The notes beneath the pieces were generated by a model. The model was not told the origin of the DNA. It ran no database searches and was given only the letters and a program-made list of their open reading frames with translations. 64,000 nucleotides of DNA from Saprospiraceae bacterium (GTDB lineage: Bacteria > Bacteroidota > Bacteroidia > Chitinophagales > Saprospiraceae): contig JABWBR010000047.1 of NCBI GenBank assembly GCA_013360405.1, forward strand, positions 1-64,000, in the 5' to 3' direction. The position numbers and the translations under genes were made by a program. This document shows, in pieces, positions 35,567-47,328 of the stretch (the stretch's first letter is position 1; the number at the start of each line of letters is the position of its first letter).

Positions 35567-36211
35567 ATGAAAAAAATCAGTTTGTTGTTGTTACTGGCAA
35601 TTCAGGGCATTTTCCTGCAGGCGCAAGCGCCCGGCACTGGGCTCCAGATACCAAAAACCGCCATCAAGGCTGCTTACCTTGGCTCCGTCGCTTATCCAGG
35701 TTTCAAAATCGGCGTTGAGCTACCGTACAAGGTCATTCAAATTGAAAAGGCAAAACGAAAGGGGGTTAAAACTTTTTCAAGTGAATATTACCTCAGCGCT
35801 AATCTCGGTTATTACCACCACACCACATTTCACGACAATTTCTTCCTGCTCATCGAGTGGCAGAAAAGGCGGCAAAAGGCTAGCGGATGGTTCTGGGAGA
35901 TGGCGCCGGGCGCCGGTTACAGCCGCACATTTTTGGGCAGGGAGACTTATACTGTTTCAGACGAGGGTATCGTGGATAAAAAAACGCTGGCGGGTTACAA
36001 CTACGCCTTGATTTCCTTCTCATACGGCGGCGGTTACAATTTTTCGATAAAAAAGAAAAACCCGCTGAAAACCTATGGCAAAATCAGCCTGCTGGGTTTG
36101 TTTCCCTATAATAGTTTCATCTACCTGCGACCCACTGTTGAGGTAGGCATAGCCTATTCGCCTACCCGGTTCTGGAATGCCAATCCAAACGTCAAAAACA
36201 AGAAAAAATGA
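35567..36211 (+). CDS. Outer-membrane beta-barrel-like exported protein
   Basis: A 214-residue protein with a signal peptide (cleavage after IFLQAQ) and alternating aromatic/polar strands typical of a small outer-membrane barrel (YYLSANLGYYHH, FFLLIEWQKRR, WEMAPGAGYSRTFLG, SFSYGGGYNFSI, PTVEVGIAYSP). It overlaps the following alpha/beta hydrolase lipoprotein by 4 bp (ATGA), so they are translated together. A second hydrolase-barrel pair lies at 44813-46488. Start 35567 is preferred over 35504 and 35558. Confidence 0.7.
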   Translation: MKKISLLLLLAIQGIFLQAQAPGTGLQIPKTAIKAAYLGSVAYPGFKIGVELPYKVIQIEKAKRKGVKTFSSEYYLSANLGYYHHTTFHDNFFLLIEWQKRRQKASGWFWEMAPGAGYSRTFLGRETYTVSDEGIVDKKTLAGYNYALISFSYGGGYNFSIKKKNPLKTYGKISLLGLFPYNSFIYLRPTVEVGIAYSPTRFWNANPNVKNKKK

Positions 36212-37254
36212 AGTATTCAGTCTTTGTTATCATGGCTATTGCCCTGATGCCGGGTTGCCAAAAAGAAGAAATTACCCTTTCCACTGCCGCCCACGATGTT
36301 TTTTTTCTGGAAAACGACAAGGCTTCTATGCCTATCCGGGTGCACGGCAACACGGCGAGCAAAACTTTTTTAATGATGATACACGGTGGCCCCGGCGGTG
36401 ATGCCGTCGTATACCGCAGCGATTACGTGAAAAACCACGTCGAACCTGAATTTGCAATGGTATACTGGGATCAACGCAACGGCGGCGCCTCGCAGGGCGG
36501 TGTGAACGGCGGCTACGACAAGGTAGAACAGTTCATTGAAGACTTTGAGAAGGTAGTGGTGTTGCTCAAGTACCGCTATGGCGACGATATTTCGATCTTT
36601 GTGAATGGACATAGCTGGGGCGGCTTCCTCGTGCCCGCTTTTCTGCAAAAAGGCAACAACCAGCAAAGCGTGAAGGGATGGATACAGTCGGCAGGGGCGC
36701 ATAACATCCCCCTGCTGAACCAGTACGCCGTGGAAATGCTGCTCGACAAGGCAGGTGTTGAAATTGCCGCCGGACGCCACGTCTCCGAGTGGACGAATAT
36801 CAAAGCGTACTGCGATGATTTGACTATTCCATTTACGGAGGAGCAAAGCCGAAAAATTAATGAATATGCAGGCCAAGCCCAAAACCTCATACCGGAGTTA
36901 CCTCAAGGATTGCTGACTTTTGGCGATATATATGCCGTTTATCAGGAAAACAACTTTCCGGTTGGTCAAATGTTTTTTCCCTACAATCCGCTTCCTTCCG
37001 CTGTGGCAAGGTGGCTGTTTCAAGGACAACAACTGTCGGATGGTATGCCGGTAATTACCGTGCCAACCTTGCTGCTATTTGGTAAATGGGACTTTATCTG
37101 CCCGCCCAAACTTGCCGACGACATCGAGCAGCGGGTCGGATCTTCTTATGTGAAAAAAGTGATTTTTGAAAATAGCGGACACGCCCTGATGGCCACAGCA
37201 GATAAAGAGGCTTACTGGGAAGAGGTCATTACTTTTATTGATGAATTCAAGTGA
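36208..37254 (+). CDS. Alpha/beta hydrolase lipoprotein
   Basis: A 348-residue serine hydrolase of the proline-iminopeptidase-like group. Lipobox MPGC places Cys17 as lipidated residue. Catalytic features: oxyanion HGGPGGDA, nucleophile elbow GHSWGG, Asp near LLLFGKWDFICPP and His in ENSGHALMA. It follows a beta-barrel gene with a 4-bp overlap; the pair may act together at the cell envelope. It resembles the lipoprotein hydrolase at 44813-45823. Substrate unknown (peptide or ester). Confidence 0.82.
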   Translation: MKYSVFVIMAIALMPGCQKEEITLSTAAHDVFFLENDKASMPIRVHGNTASKTFLMMIHGGPGGDAVVYRSDYVKNHVEPEFAMVYWDQRNGGASQGGVNGGYDKVEQFIEDFEKVVVLLKYRYGDDISIFVNGHSWGGFLVPAFLQKGNNQQSVKGWIQSAGAHNIPLLNQYAVEMLLDKAGVEIAAGRHVSEWTNIKAYCDDLTIPFTEEQSRKINEYAGQAQNLIPELPQGLLTFGDIYAVYQENNFPVGQMFFPYNPLPSAVARWLFQGQQLSDGMPVITVPTLLLFGKWDFICPPKLADDIEQRVGSSYVKKVIFENSGHALMATADKEAYWEEVITFIDEFK

Positions 37255-37283
37255 TTGTTTGATGGTTTTGTCTTTATAATAAA

Positions 37284-37313
37284 AAGAGGTGGCCTTTTAA
37301 CAGACCACCTCTT
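37284..37313 (-). terminator. Terminator after katG
   Basis: A 9-bp stem (AAGAGGTGG with CCACCTCTT) followed on the minus strand by TTTTTATTAT. It lies between convergent katG and the hydrolase gene. Confidence 0.65.
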
Positions 37314-37333
37314 CACGTTGAAGCACTATTTTC

Positions 37334-37388
37334 GTAACTATTTAGAAAGGTAAAAACTAAACCCTACTAAACCCTACTAAACAGTTAC
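37334..37388. repeat. Palindrome-ended element with 10-bp AAACCCTACT units
   Basis: Ends GTAACTATTTAG and CTAAACAGTTAC are inverted repeats. The interior has tandem CTAAACCCTA units. A related element starts at 57455. Confidence 0.6.
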
Positions 37389-37403
37389 CTATTATTAAAA
37401 TCA

Positions 37404-40037
<2,634 letters not shown>

Positions 40038-41582
40038 ATGCAAAAATTCATCCTGGTAATTGTATGTGGATTTTGGTCCATGTTGTCATTAGCCCAAAAC
40101 AAAGTAGTGTTGCATGCAGACGATGCTAAAACACAGATAAGCAAACACATTTATGGTCACTTTGCCGAACACCTCGGCAGGTGCATTTATGACGGAATAT
40201 ACGTAGGTGAAAACAATGTAATAATTCCCCAAACCGGTGGTGTTCGAAATGATGTGATCAAAGCACTTAAAGATTTACAAATACCCAATCTGAGATGGCC
40301 GGGCGGTTGTTTTGCCGATACCTACCACTGGAAGGAGGGCATAGGGCCGAAAAACGAAAGAAGGCATATCGAAAACTTGTCGTGGGGCAATATCAGAGAA
40401 GACAATAGTTTCGGCACCCATGAATTTCTGAATATGTGCGAATTGCTTGGCGCCGAACCCTATCTGGCGGTAAATATGAACTCCGGAACCGTGCAGGAAG
40501 CGGTTGAGTGGGTGCAATATACCAACCACGCCAACGGAACCAGCTACCTGACCGATATGCGTGCAAAATATGGGCGCGACAAACCCTGGAACGTAAAATA
40601 TTGGGGAATAGGCAACGAATCGTGGGACTGCGGCGGCGATATGTCGACAGACCACTACATCAGCCTGTATAGGCAATACGCCACGGCCATGACCAGCTAC
40701 GGCAACACCGAAAAACTATTCCGGATAGCGGTGGGCCCCGGCCATTCGGGGCAATATAACTGGACGGAAGACATTATGAAAAACGTGCCGGCCAGGCGTT
40801 TTGAAGGCATTTCTATCCACCATTATTCGGTGATCGACTGGAGCAATAAAGGCTCTTCATCCGCATTTACGGACGAGCAGTATTTCAAAACCATGCAACA
40901 GGCCTGGCTCATAGAGGGTTTTGTAAGTAAAAACAGCGAAATAATGGACAAATACGACCCCGAGAAAAGAGTCGCCCTGATCGTGGATGAATGGGGAGGA
41001 TGGTACGATACGGACCCGGAGGGGAAAGGCCAGTTGTACCAGCAAAATACGATTCGGGATGCGATGATAGCCGGGCTTACGCTCAATGTGTTTAACAACC
41101 ACGCCGATCGGGTGAGAATGGCCAACCTGGCGCAAACCGTAAATGTGCTCCAATCGGTTATCCTGACCAAAGAGGATAAAATGATTTTAACACCCACGTA
41201 TCACGTAATGGAAATGTACAAAGTTCATCAGGACGCGTTGATGGCGCCGGTAGAGGTGATTTCCAGTGATTTTGTGTTGGATGGTAAGCGAATTCCTGCT
41301 GTATCTATTTCGGCTTCAATAGATGGGGCCGGCAAAATGCACATTTCTTTGACCAATATTGACAATACCAAAATACAGCAAGTGGAAATAGATATTAATG
41401 GTTATCAAGCGAAAACTATTTCCGGAAGAATCTTGACTGCCGCCAGGGTTCAGGAAGGCAATACTTTTGAAAGTCCAACGAAAGTTACGCCTAAATCCTT
41501 TAAGGACTATTCGCTTTCGAATAACAAATTGACGGTAAATATGCCTCCGCATTCGGTTGTTGTTTTGGAATTGATTAAATAA
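40038..41582 (+). CDS. Exported GH51 alpha-L-arabinofuranosidase
   Basis: Cleaves terminal alpha-L-arabinofuranosyl residues from hemicellulose or pectin. From ATG 40038 the 514-residue protein has a signal peptide (MQKFILVIVC...LSLAQ). Catalytic acid/base Glu194 lies in YWGIGNESWDCGG and nucleophile Glu318 in ALIVDEWGGWYD; IYGHFAEHLG and LRWPGGCFADTYHW are further GH51 hallmarks. The ATG at 39882 would add 52 residues without a signal peptide and is rejected. It is followed 90 bp later by an exported Gfo/Idh/MocA protein, suggesting a small sugar-use locus without SusCD genes. Confidence 0.92.
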   Translation: MQKFILVIVCGFWSMLSLAQNKVVLHADDAKTQISKHIYGHFAEHLGRCIYDGIYVGENNVIIPQTGGVRNDVIKALKDLQIPNLRWPGGCFADTYHWKEGIGPKNERRHIENLSWGNIREDNSFGTHEFLNMCELLGAEPYLAVNMNSGTVQEAVEWVQYTNHANGTSYLTDMRAKYGRDKPWNVKYWGIGNESWDCGGDMSTDHYISLYRQYATAMTSYGNTEKLFRIAVGPGHSGQYNWTEDIMKNVPARRFEGISIHHYSVIDWSNKGSSSAFTDEQYFKTMQQAWLIEGFVSKNSEIMDKYDPEKRVALIVDEWGGWYDTDPEGKGQLYQQNTIRDAMIAGLTLNVFNNHADRVRMANLAQTVNVLQSVILTKEDKMILTPTYHVMEMYKVHQDALMAPVEVISSDFVLDGKRIPAVSISASIDGAGKMHISLTNIDNTKIQQVEIDINGYQAKTISGRILTAARVQEGNTFESPTKVTPKSFKDYSLSNNKLTVNMPPHSVVVLELIK

Positions 41583-41644
41583 ACACACAAAGGCTAAATC
41601 AGGTCAGGTATTCCCTATCAGATTCAGGCATCCCGCAGTGGAAG

Positions 41645-41652
41645 TATTTTTG
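41645..41652 (+). promoter_or_regulatory. -7 element of the Gfo/Idh/MocA gene
   Basis: TATTTTTG, exact TAnnTTTG, 20 bp before ATG 41673; favours that start over 41655. Confidence 0.4.
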
Positions 41653-41672
41653 GTTTGATTAAACCGCTTGTT

Positions 41673-42791
41673 ATGTTGTCTAAACTACTCGTTTTTTTTA
41701 GCATGATTCTATTCGCCTTACCGCTTGCTTCGGCCCAAAAGGCGCCCTTGAAAATTGGCGTAGCGGGCCTGACGCATACCCATGTGCACTGGATTTTGGG
41801 TCGTGAAAACCGCGGAGATATAGAGGTAGTGGGCATTGCAGAACCAAATCGGGATTTAGCAGAGCGGTATTGCGAGCAACACAACTTTCCGCGCAACAAG
41901 GTGTATAACACCCTCGAAGAAATGATCGCCGCCACACAACCCCAGGCGATTGCAGCATTCGGCACTATTTACGAGCACCTGGAAGTGGTGGAGATCGCTG
42001 CGCCAAAGGGCATCCACGTGATGGTAGAAAAACCGCTGGCCGTAAGCGTGAAACACGCCCAAAAAATGGCCGCCCTGGCGAAAAAACACCACATCCATCT
42101 GCTTACTAATTACGAAACCACCTGGTACCCCAGCAACCACAAAGCCTATGAGTTGCTGAAAGCCGGCGCCGTCGGCGATTTGCGCAAAGCAGTCATACGC
42201 GACGGGCACCGGGGCCCCAAAAAGATCGGCGTAAACAGCGAGTTTTTGGATTGGCTCACCGACCCGGTCCAAAACGGCGGCGGCGCCATTACCGATTTTG
42301 GCTGCTACGGCGCGAACCTGGCTGCCTGGCTTTTGGACGGCAAGCGCCCCCACACCGTGTCCGCCGTCACCCAGCAGCTACAGCCGGAAAACAACCCCAA
42401 AGTAGACGACGAAGCTACCATAGTCTTGTCGTACGACGATGCCTCCGTCATTATCCAGGCCTCCTGGAACTGGCCGATCGGCAGAAAAGACATGGAAATC
42501 TACGGACTCACGGGCGCCATTTACGCCGACAACCGCCACGACCTGCGCCTGCGCGTGGCGGAGGGCTACGACGGCTTCCAGGAAGAAACCTACAAGCTGC
42601 AAGAAAGGCCAGCCCCCCTCGACGACCCCTTCGCCTTGCTGGCAGCGGTAATCAACAACGAAATCACCCTACCGCCCTACGACCTCTCTTCGCTGGAAAA
42701 CAACCTGCTGGTGGTGGAAATACTGGAGGCGGCGCGCAAGAGTGCTGAGAGGGGAAGGGGGGTTAAATTAGGCCTTCAGCACAAGTTTTGA
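41673..42791 (+). CDS. Exported Gfo/Idh/MocA family oxidoreductase
   Basis: A 372-residue NAD(P)-dependent oxidoreductase-fold protein, with an N-terminal signal peptide (cleavage after PLASAQ). Rossmann start KIGVAGLTHTHVHWIL lacks the usual GxGxxG spacing (GLTHTH); MVEKPLAVSVKHA is the conserved EKP motif, and GGGAITDFGCYGANLA the second signature. The signal peptide indicates export. Its position after a GH51 enzyme hints at sugar or glycoside oxidation outside the cytoplasm; substrate unknown. Confidence 0.85.
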   Translation: MLSKLLVFFSMILFALPLASAQKAPLKIGVAGLTHTHVHWILGRENRGDIEVVGIAEPNRDLAERYCEQHNFPRNKVYNTLEEMIAATQPQAIAAFGTIYEHLEVVEIAAPKGIHVMVEKPLAVSVKHAQKMAALAKKHHIHLLTNYETTWYPSNHKAYELLKAGAVGDLRKAVIRDGHRGPKKIGVNSEFLDWLTDPVQNGGGAITDFGCYGANLAAWLLDGKRPHTVSAVTQQLQPENNPKVDDEATIVLSYDDASVIIQASWNWPIGRKDMEIYGLTGAIYADNRHDLRLRVAEGYDGFQEETYKLQERPAPLDDPFALLAAVINNEITLPPYDLSSLENNLLVVEILEAARKSAERGRGVKLGLQHKF

Positions 42792-42866
42792 AGGCGCTTT
42801 AAAAAATTTTGAGCACCTGTTTATGAGAATTTGTAACTTGCATAGGTTAACATAAAACTAATTGGT

Positions 42867-43103
42867 ATGGAATATATATTCGATCGAATAACTATAGATG
42901 ATGAGTTGTGCAACGGGAAACCAACAATCCGCGGTATGAGAATTACGGTACAAACAGTATTGGAATTCTTATTTAATGGAACCTCAGAGGATGAAATACT
43001 GGAGCAATATCCAGTCTTAGAAAAAGAAGATATAAAGGCCTGTCAACAATTTGCGCTAGAACTGATGAATAAGAACTATAAGATCAGAGAAATAGCTGCT
43101 TAA
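42867..43103 (+). CDS. DUF433 antitoxin-like protein
   Basis: A 78-residue DUF433 protein with the typical GKPTIRGMRITVQTVLEFL helix-turn-helix-like core and EDEILEQYPVLEKEDI. DUF433 proteins are usually the antitoxin partner of DUF5615/PIN-like toxins; such a gene starts 5 bp downstream. Confidence 0.9.
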   Translation: MEYIFDRITIDDELCNGKPTIRGMRITVQTVLEFLFNGTSEDEILEQYPVLEKEDIKACQQFALELMNKNYKIREIAA

Positions 43104-43107
43104 AGGA

Positions 43108-43449
43108 ATGGCCAAGTATTTAATAGACGTAAATCTTCCCTATTATTTTGCATTGTGGAACACATCTGAATATATTCATCAGATGGATATTAACCCATTG
43201 GCAAAAGATAAACTAATTTGGGAATATGCTAAAGAAAATGGTTTGACTATCATTTCAAAGGATAGTGATTTTTCTAATCGAATTTTATTTAAGGACCCAC
43301 CTCCCAAAGTGATACATATTAAAATTGGAAATGTGAGCATGAAAGAATTTCACAGATTGATCAATTCTTGTTGGGAAGATGTTATTCAAATGAGCGAATC
43401 ACATAAATTGGTGAATGTATATAAGGATACAATTGAAGGAGTTAAATGA
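43108..43449 (+). CDS. DUF5615 PIN-like toxin
   Basis: A 113-residue PIN-like protein. The Asp of LIDVNLP, the DKLIWEYAKENG helix and SKDSDFSN are the acidic residues and order expected for the DUF5615/Mut7-C-like nuclease fold. It follows its DUF433 partner with 5 bp spacing. RNase activity is inferred from the family. Confidence 0.88.
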   Translation: MAKYLIDVNLPYYFALWNTSEYIHQMDINPLAKDKLIWEYAKENGLTIISKDSDFSNRILFKDPPPKVIHIKIGNVSMKEFHRLINSCWEDVIQMSESHKLVNVYKDTIEGVK

Positions 43450-43491
43450 TGCTATTTAGCAAGTTTGATTATTAGCCTAAACCATTTCCCA

Positions 43492-44610
43492 ATGCCAACC
43501 CTCCTCCTCTCCGGTAACATCATCGCCTGGTTCTTGTCGGTTGTGCTGCTGACAAAACGGGGCCGGGTCACGCACGACTACCTCCTGGCATTTTGGCTGG
43601 CCAGCATGGGTTATGTCCTGTTTGGCTATAGCATGGTGTATAGCGGAGCGCATATTGATAATCCCACGCTGACGGTGATCGGCATGCCCCTGCCGCTGAT
43701 GCAGGGCCCCTTTCTTTTTCTTTATACCAACTACAGCATCCGGAATATAAACTTTCAAAAAATCGATTTGCTCCACTTCTTACCCGTCATGTTTTCTTTT
43801 GTGGTGTTATTCGGCAGTTTCTTTTTGCTCCCGCAAGCGGAAAGGGTAGAGGTTTTCAGGCAGCGGGGTAAAGGCTACGAAACGCAGTTGATGATGAACC
43901 TGGCGGGGATTTATCTCTCCGGTTTGGTGTATATCCCTGTTACGCTGCGCATGCTGATTCGCTATCGCAAAAACCTGAAAAACGAATTTTCCAATACCGA
44001 ACGCATACAATTCAACTGGCTGCTGTACCTGCTTATCGGTATCGGGATTATCTGGATTGTAGTGTGGTTTATTAGCGAAGACCGGTTTATCTATGCCGCT
44101 ACCTCGGTGTTTGTCATCCTGCTGGGCTACTTCGGCATCCAGCAGGCCGATATTTTCGGTCACGCCCGACTGGCGCTGCAACAGGAGGCGCAGGAAGCGC
44201 CGGATGTCGTAGCTAACCTGGCCACTACTGCTAAATACCAGCGCTCGTCACTCAGCGACGAGATGGCGGTCAGCTTGTACGAACAACTGGTGCAATTGAT
44301 GCAGCGCGAAAAACCTTATTTGGAACCCGAACTCACCCTGGGCGAACTGGCCAAACTGTTGAATATCCATCCCAACCACCTCTCTCAAGTCATCAATGCC
44401 CGGGCCGACAAAAACTTCTACGACTTTATCAATGCCTGGCGCATAGAAGAATTTCTCCGCAAAGCCGACGATCCCGCCAATCAACAATTTACCCTGCTCG
44501 CGCTGGCTTTCGATTGCGGCTTCAATTCAAAAGCCTCCTTCAACCGCAACTTCCGGAATTATACCGGTCATGCGCCGACTACGTATTTGAAAGGGAGGAT
44601 CGAAGCATAA
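43492..44610 (+). CDS. Membrane AraC-type transcriptional regulator
   Basis: A 372-residue protein from ATG 43492. The first ~225 residues contain about seven hydrophobic helices (for example TLLLSGNIIAWFLSVVLLT, FVILLGYFGIQQADIF). The C-terminal domain is an AraC HTH pair (LTLGELAKLLNIHPNHLSQVIN and LLALAFDCGFNSKASFNRNFRNYTGHAP). Such one-component membrane regulators are common in Bacteroidota. It starts 42 bp after the toxin gene; target and ligand are unknown. Confidence 0.88.
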   Translation: MPTLLLSGNIIAWFLSVVLLTKRGRVTHDYLLAFWLASMGYVLFGYSMVYSGAHIDNPTLTVIGMPLPLMQGPFLFLYTNYSIRNINFQKIDLLHFLPVMFSFVVLFGSFFLLPQAERVEVFRQRGKGYETQLMMNLAGIYLSGLVYIPVTLRMLIRYRKNLKNEFSNTERIQFNWLLYLLIGIGIIWIVVWFISEDRFIYAATSVFVILLGYFGIQQADIFGHARLALQQEAQEAPDVVANLATTAKYQRSSLSDEMAVSLYEQLVQLMQREKPYLEPELTLGELAKLLNIHPNHLSQVINARADKNFYDFINAWRIEEFLRKADDPANQQFTLLALAFDCGFNSKASFNRNFRNYTGHAPTTYLKGRIEA

Positions 44611-44619
44611 CGTTTTTTA

Positions 44620-44718
44620 ATTTACCACAGAGTTTCACGGAGTTCACACAGAGTTACACGGAGTCAACTTATAGCTCTGTGGAACTCTGTGGAAACTCTG
44701 TGCACCTCTGTGGTAAAA
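44620..44718. repeat. CACAGAGTT...CTCTGTGG palindromic repeat
   Basis: TTTACCACAGAG and CTCTGTGGTAAA bracket tandem CACAGAGTTACACGGAG-like units. A related block lies at 62402-62475. Confidence 0.7.
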
Positions 44719-44812
44719 AAAATCCCAGTAATCAGGTTTCATCCTTCACGATGAGTCGATTTGAGGCCGTCGCCGCCTCAACTTTGCCTTAAAATCACTA
44801 AACTGTTGAATT

Positions 44813-45823
44813 ATGAAACCGAAAAATTGGCTTTTGGTATTTCTCCTCACCGGTGCGCTTACTTCCTGCACAAAAGAGAAACTCATTAATGATCCCGGCA
44901 ACCTCGTGCCGGAAACAGTCATGGAGGATCCATCCATCCCCGCTATTACGGTAAATGGCGCTACACTCCATTCTGAAGCTTTCGGGCACCCCGACAGCAC
45001 CATGCTGGTAGTCGTACACGGCGGACCGGGCTCCGACTACCGGTCGCTGCTAAACATCAAGGACCTGGCGCTGGCCGGCTACCGGGTCATCTTTTACGAC
45101 CAGCGCGGGTCGGGGCTTTCCGAGCGATTTGATGCAGATTACTACGAATCGCTGGAAGAAGAAGCGGTCTCCCTTTTTTTCGAAGATCTACGGGGCGTGA
45201 TAGCCCATTACCGCACCCGCAGCGACCAGCGAGTTATGCTAATTGGCGATTCATGGGGCGGTATGCTGTGCGCGGGATACACGGGTAAATACCCGGGCGA
45301 AGTAGACGGCCTGGTCGTCTCCGAGCCGGGCGGGCTAAGATGGGACGACGTAGTCGACTACGTCAAAAGATCGAGGTCATTCAAAATCTGGGGCGAAGCT
45401 TTCAACGATGCCACCTATCTCGACCAGTTCATCACCGGCGACAAAAACGAGCACCAGATACTGGATTACAAGGCAGCCCTGAATTCCTCCAAAAACGAGA
45501 TCACCGGCGAAGGCGTGCTCGCCCCCAATTTGTTCTGGCGCAGCGGCGCCGTTTGCAACGCCGGCCTGTTTAAAGCGGGCTTTGACTACGAACCGGACTT
45601 CTCTATCGGCCTGGAGCAATTCGAGGTTCCGGTCTTGTTCATCTACACCGAAAAAAATACCGCCTACCAGCTATCCTGGGCACAGCGGATCAGCGCTGTG
45701 TTTAACCAGGTTCAGTTATTCGAAATAACGGGCATCGGACACTCCGAAATGTACACCGTCGACCACGTATGGACCCAAGTGACAAAACCCGCATTATTAA
45801 CCTATTTTCAATCCTTGCAATAA
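44813..45823 (+). CDS. Alpha/beta hydrolase lipoprotein
   Basis: A 336-residue lipoprotein (LTSC lipobox, Cys19) of the proline-iminopeptidase-like group. It shows HGGPGSDYRSL (oxyanion), YDQRGSGLSE, nucleophile GDSWGG, and His in TGIGHSEMY. Stop and start overlap (TAATG at 45821-45825) with the following beta-barrel gene. It is a second copy of the hydrolase-barrel module seen at 35567-37254, in reverse order. Substrate unknown. Confidence 0.82.
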   Translation: MKPKNWLLVFLLTGALTSCTKEKLINDPGNLVPETVMEDPSIPAITVNGATLHSEAFGHPDSTMLVVVHGGPGSDYRSLLNIKDLALAGYRVIFYDQRGSGLSERFDADYYESLEEEAVSLFFEDLRGVIAHYRTRSDQRVMLIGDSWGGMLCAGYTGKYPGEVDGLVVSEPGGLRWDDVVDYVKRSRSFKIWGEAFNDATYLDQFITGDKNEHQILDYKAALNSSKNEITGEGVLAPNLFWRSGAVCNAGLFKAGFDYEPDFSIGLEQFEVPVLFIYTEKNTAYQLSWAQRISAVFNQVQLFEITGIGHSEMYTVDHVWTQVTKPALLTYFQSLQ

Positions 45824-46488
45824 TGAAATCGCTCCTGTTTTTCATAACCATCATCCTGTTCGCAATAAGCGCCCAAGCGCAGACGCTCAATTGGGGAAGC
45901 CCCCAGCAAGACTACAGGCACCTCATCAGCGCCTCCATCGGCATAGAACACGGCGCCATCATCGGCATCGGCTACGGCTACAAAATCGCCGGCAGTCCCT
46001 TACCGGTTGTGCTTACTGCACATTTTTCAATGCCTTCCGGCGAGGATTTTGCCGACGACTTCAAAACCAACCTGGGCGCGCAGGTCAGGTGGTTTGAGTA
46101 CCACAACTTGCAATTCTCCACGCATATCAGCGGCTTGTTCCGCCGCTATGAAAACAACTTTGCGCGTTTCGAAAATTTCGGTTGTGAAATCGGCGGCGCT
46201 CTGGGTTATTACCGTCCGCACTGGTTCGTAGCCGGCGAAGCCCGCTTCGACAAAGCCATCGTATCGCATTTCCGGCATTCCGATGCCTACAAAGAGAATT
46301 TCCCTGGCGTCAAAGACGGCTGGTACGAGCCTTCCACCGGCGGCAATTTCTTTTACGGCCTCCAAACAGGGGTATCTTTCCGCAATACCGATATCTATCT
46401 CCGTGCCGGGAAAGTATTGTCGCAGGATTTTTCCTCGACGCCGACCCTGCCGTTTTATGGGCAGTTGGGGTATAGTCTCAGGATATAA
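45823..46488 (+). CDS. Outer-membrane beta-barrel-like exported protein
   Basis: A 221-residue protein from ATG 45823 with a signal peptide (cleavage after ISAQAQ). Alternating strands such as HLISASIGIEHGAIIGIGYGY, VRWFEYHNLQFSTH, FFYGLQTGVSFRN and LPFYGQLGYSLRI (ending in a C-terminal hydrophobic residue) suggest an outer-membrane barrel. It overlaps the hydrolase stop codon by one base. An in-frame ATG at 45769 lies inside the hydrolase gene and is not used. Confidence 0.7.
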   Translation: MKSLLFFITIILFAISAQAQTLNWGSPQQDYRHLISASIGIEHGAIIGIGYGYKIAGSPLPVVLTAHFSMPSGEDFADDFKTNLGAQVRWFEYHNLQFSTHISGLFRRYENNFARFENFGCEIGGALGYYRPHWFVAGEARFDKAIVSHFRHSDAYKENFPGVKDGWYEPSTGGNFFYGLQTGVSFRNTDIYLRAGKVLSQDFSSTPTLPFYGQLGYSLRI

Positions 46489-46659
46489 ACTTGACGAGAG
46501 AGTGAGAGTGGGGGAGGGAGAGAGGGAGGGGGCATGGGCTTTCTTCCTCTCTTTTTCTGTTAGCCCTTCGCATTTATGCATTACAATATTTCGGGTAATA
46601 ATTTGCAAATATTACCAATTGCACACGAATTTATTGACTACATAAGCCGACTCTTTTCT

Positions 46660-46667
46660 TATCTTTA
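46660..46667 (+). promoter_or_regulatory. Weak -7 element
   Basis: TATCTTTA, one mismatch to TAnnTTTG, about 55 bp before the lipoprotein ATG at 46721. The same 8-mer precedes the dienelactone hydrolase gene at 49033. Confidence 0.3.
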
Positions 46668-46720
46668 GGTTGGATTGATACTAACCTATCCCAGTTTTCT
46701 TAACTAAACCACAGATCAAA

Positions 46721-47287
46721 ATGAAAGGAACATCCATTTTTACCTGCTGCACAGTTCTGCTTTTCTTTTCTTGCCAACAAGCGGAAAACAAACAGACGGA
46801 AAATACACCCAAACCTGCCTTTGATGAAGCCGCTGAAACCGCTGCAATCATGCAGGTAATTGAGAACGAAACCAAGTGTTTTTTTGACGGGGATTATGAT
46901 TGCTGGACGAACAATTGGAGCCACGAAAAATATGCTATGCAAGCATGGAATAACGACGATGGCACCTATGACGCCGCTATCGGTTGGGAAGCGATAAATA
47001 CCCAGGGTAAAGAGTGGATTGAAAAATATTACCAGGGTGGAAAAAATATTATACACCCCTTTGTTAAAAAAGAAACTCCACAAGTGAAGTTCTTTAATGA
47101 AAATACGGCATACCTGATTTGGAAACAATACAACGCCGATAAAGAAAAGAAATATTTCAGGGTGAGCCAGGAGACCCGGATCATGGAAAAGCAGTCGGAC
47201 GGCTGGAAAATAGTAAACGTTACCGCATTTTGGGATGCAAAATCTAAAATACCGGTTGATAGCCTGCACTTAATGGGTGAACAGTGA
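46721..47287 (+). CDS. NTF2-like/SnoaL-like lipoprotein
   Basis: A 188-residue lipoprotein (LLFFSC lipobox, Cys18). The mature part begins with a helix (ETAAIMQVIENETKCFFDGDYDCW) and ends with strands and DGWKIVNVTAFWDAK, a pattern typical of NTF2-like domains (DUF4440/SnoaL type). No catalytic residue can be assigned. It is convergent with the FKBP gene; its stop lies in the shared hairpin. Confidence 0.65.
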   Translation: MKGTSIFTCCTVLLFFSCQQAENKQTENTPKPAFDEAAETAAIMQVIENETKCFFDGDYDCWTNNWSHEKYAMQAWNNDDGTYDAAIGWEAINTQGKEWIEKYYQGGKNIIHPFVKKETPQVKFFNENTAYLIWKQYNADKEKKYFRVSQETRIMEKQSDGWKIVNVTAFWDAKSKIPVDSLHLMGEQ

Positions 47288-47323
47288 ACAGTGAACAGAT
47301 CAGGGAGCCGTTCACTGTTCACT
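47283..47323. terminator. Bidirectional hairpin between lipoprotein and FKBP genes
   Basis: A perfect 14-bp stem (AGTGAACAGTGAAC with GTTCACTGTTCACT) and 13-nt loop, overlapping the lipoprotein stop codon. GTGAACA is tandemly repeated in the left arm. Confidence 0.65.
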
Positions 47324-47328
47324 ATTTC

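Noticed and set aside
37350-37390. Telomere-like repeat CCCTACTAAA
   Set aside because: Only two to three units inside a palindrome-ended element between genes; the replicon continues on both sides.
44620-44718. CRISPR-like repeats
   Set aside because: Units are short, adjacent and degenerate without unique spacers; no cas gene is present.
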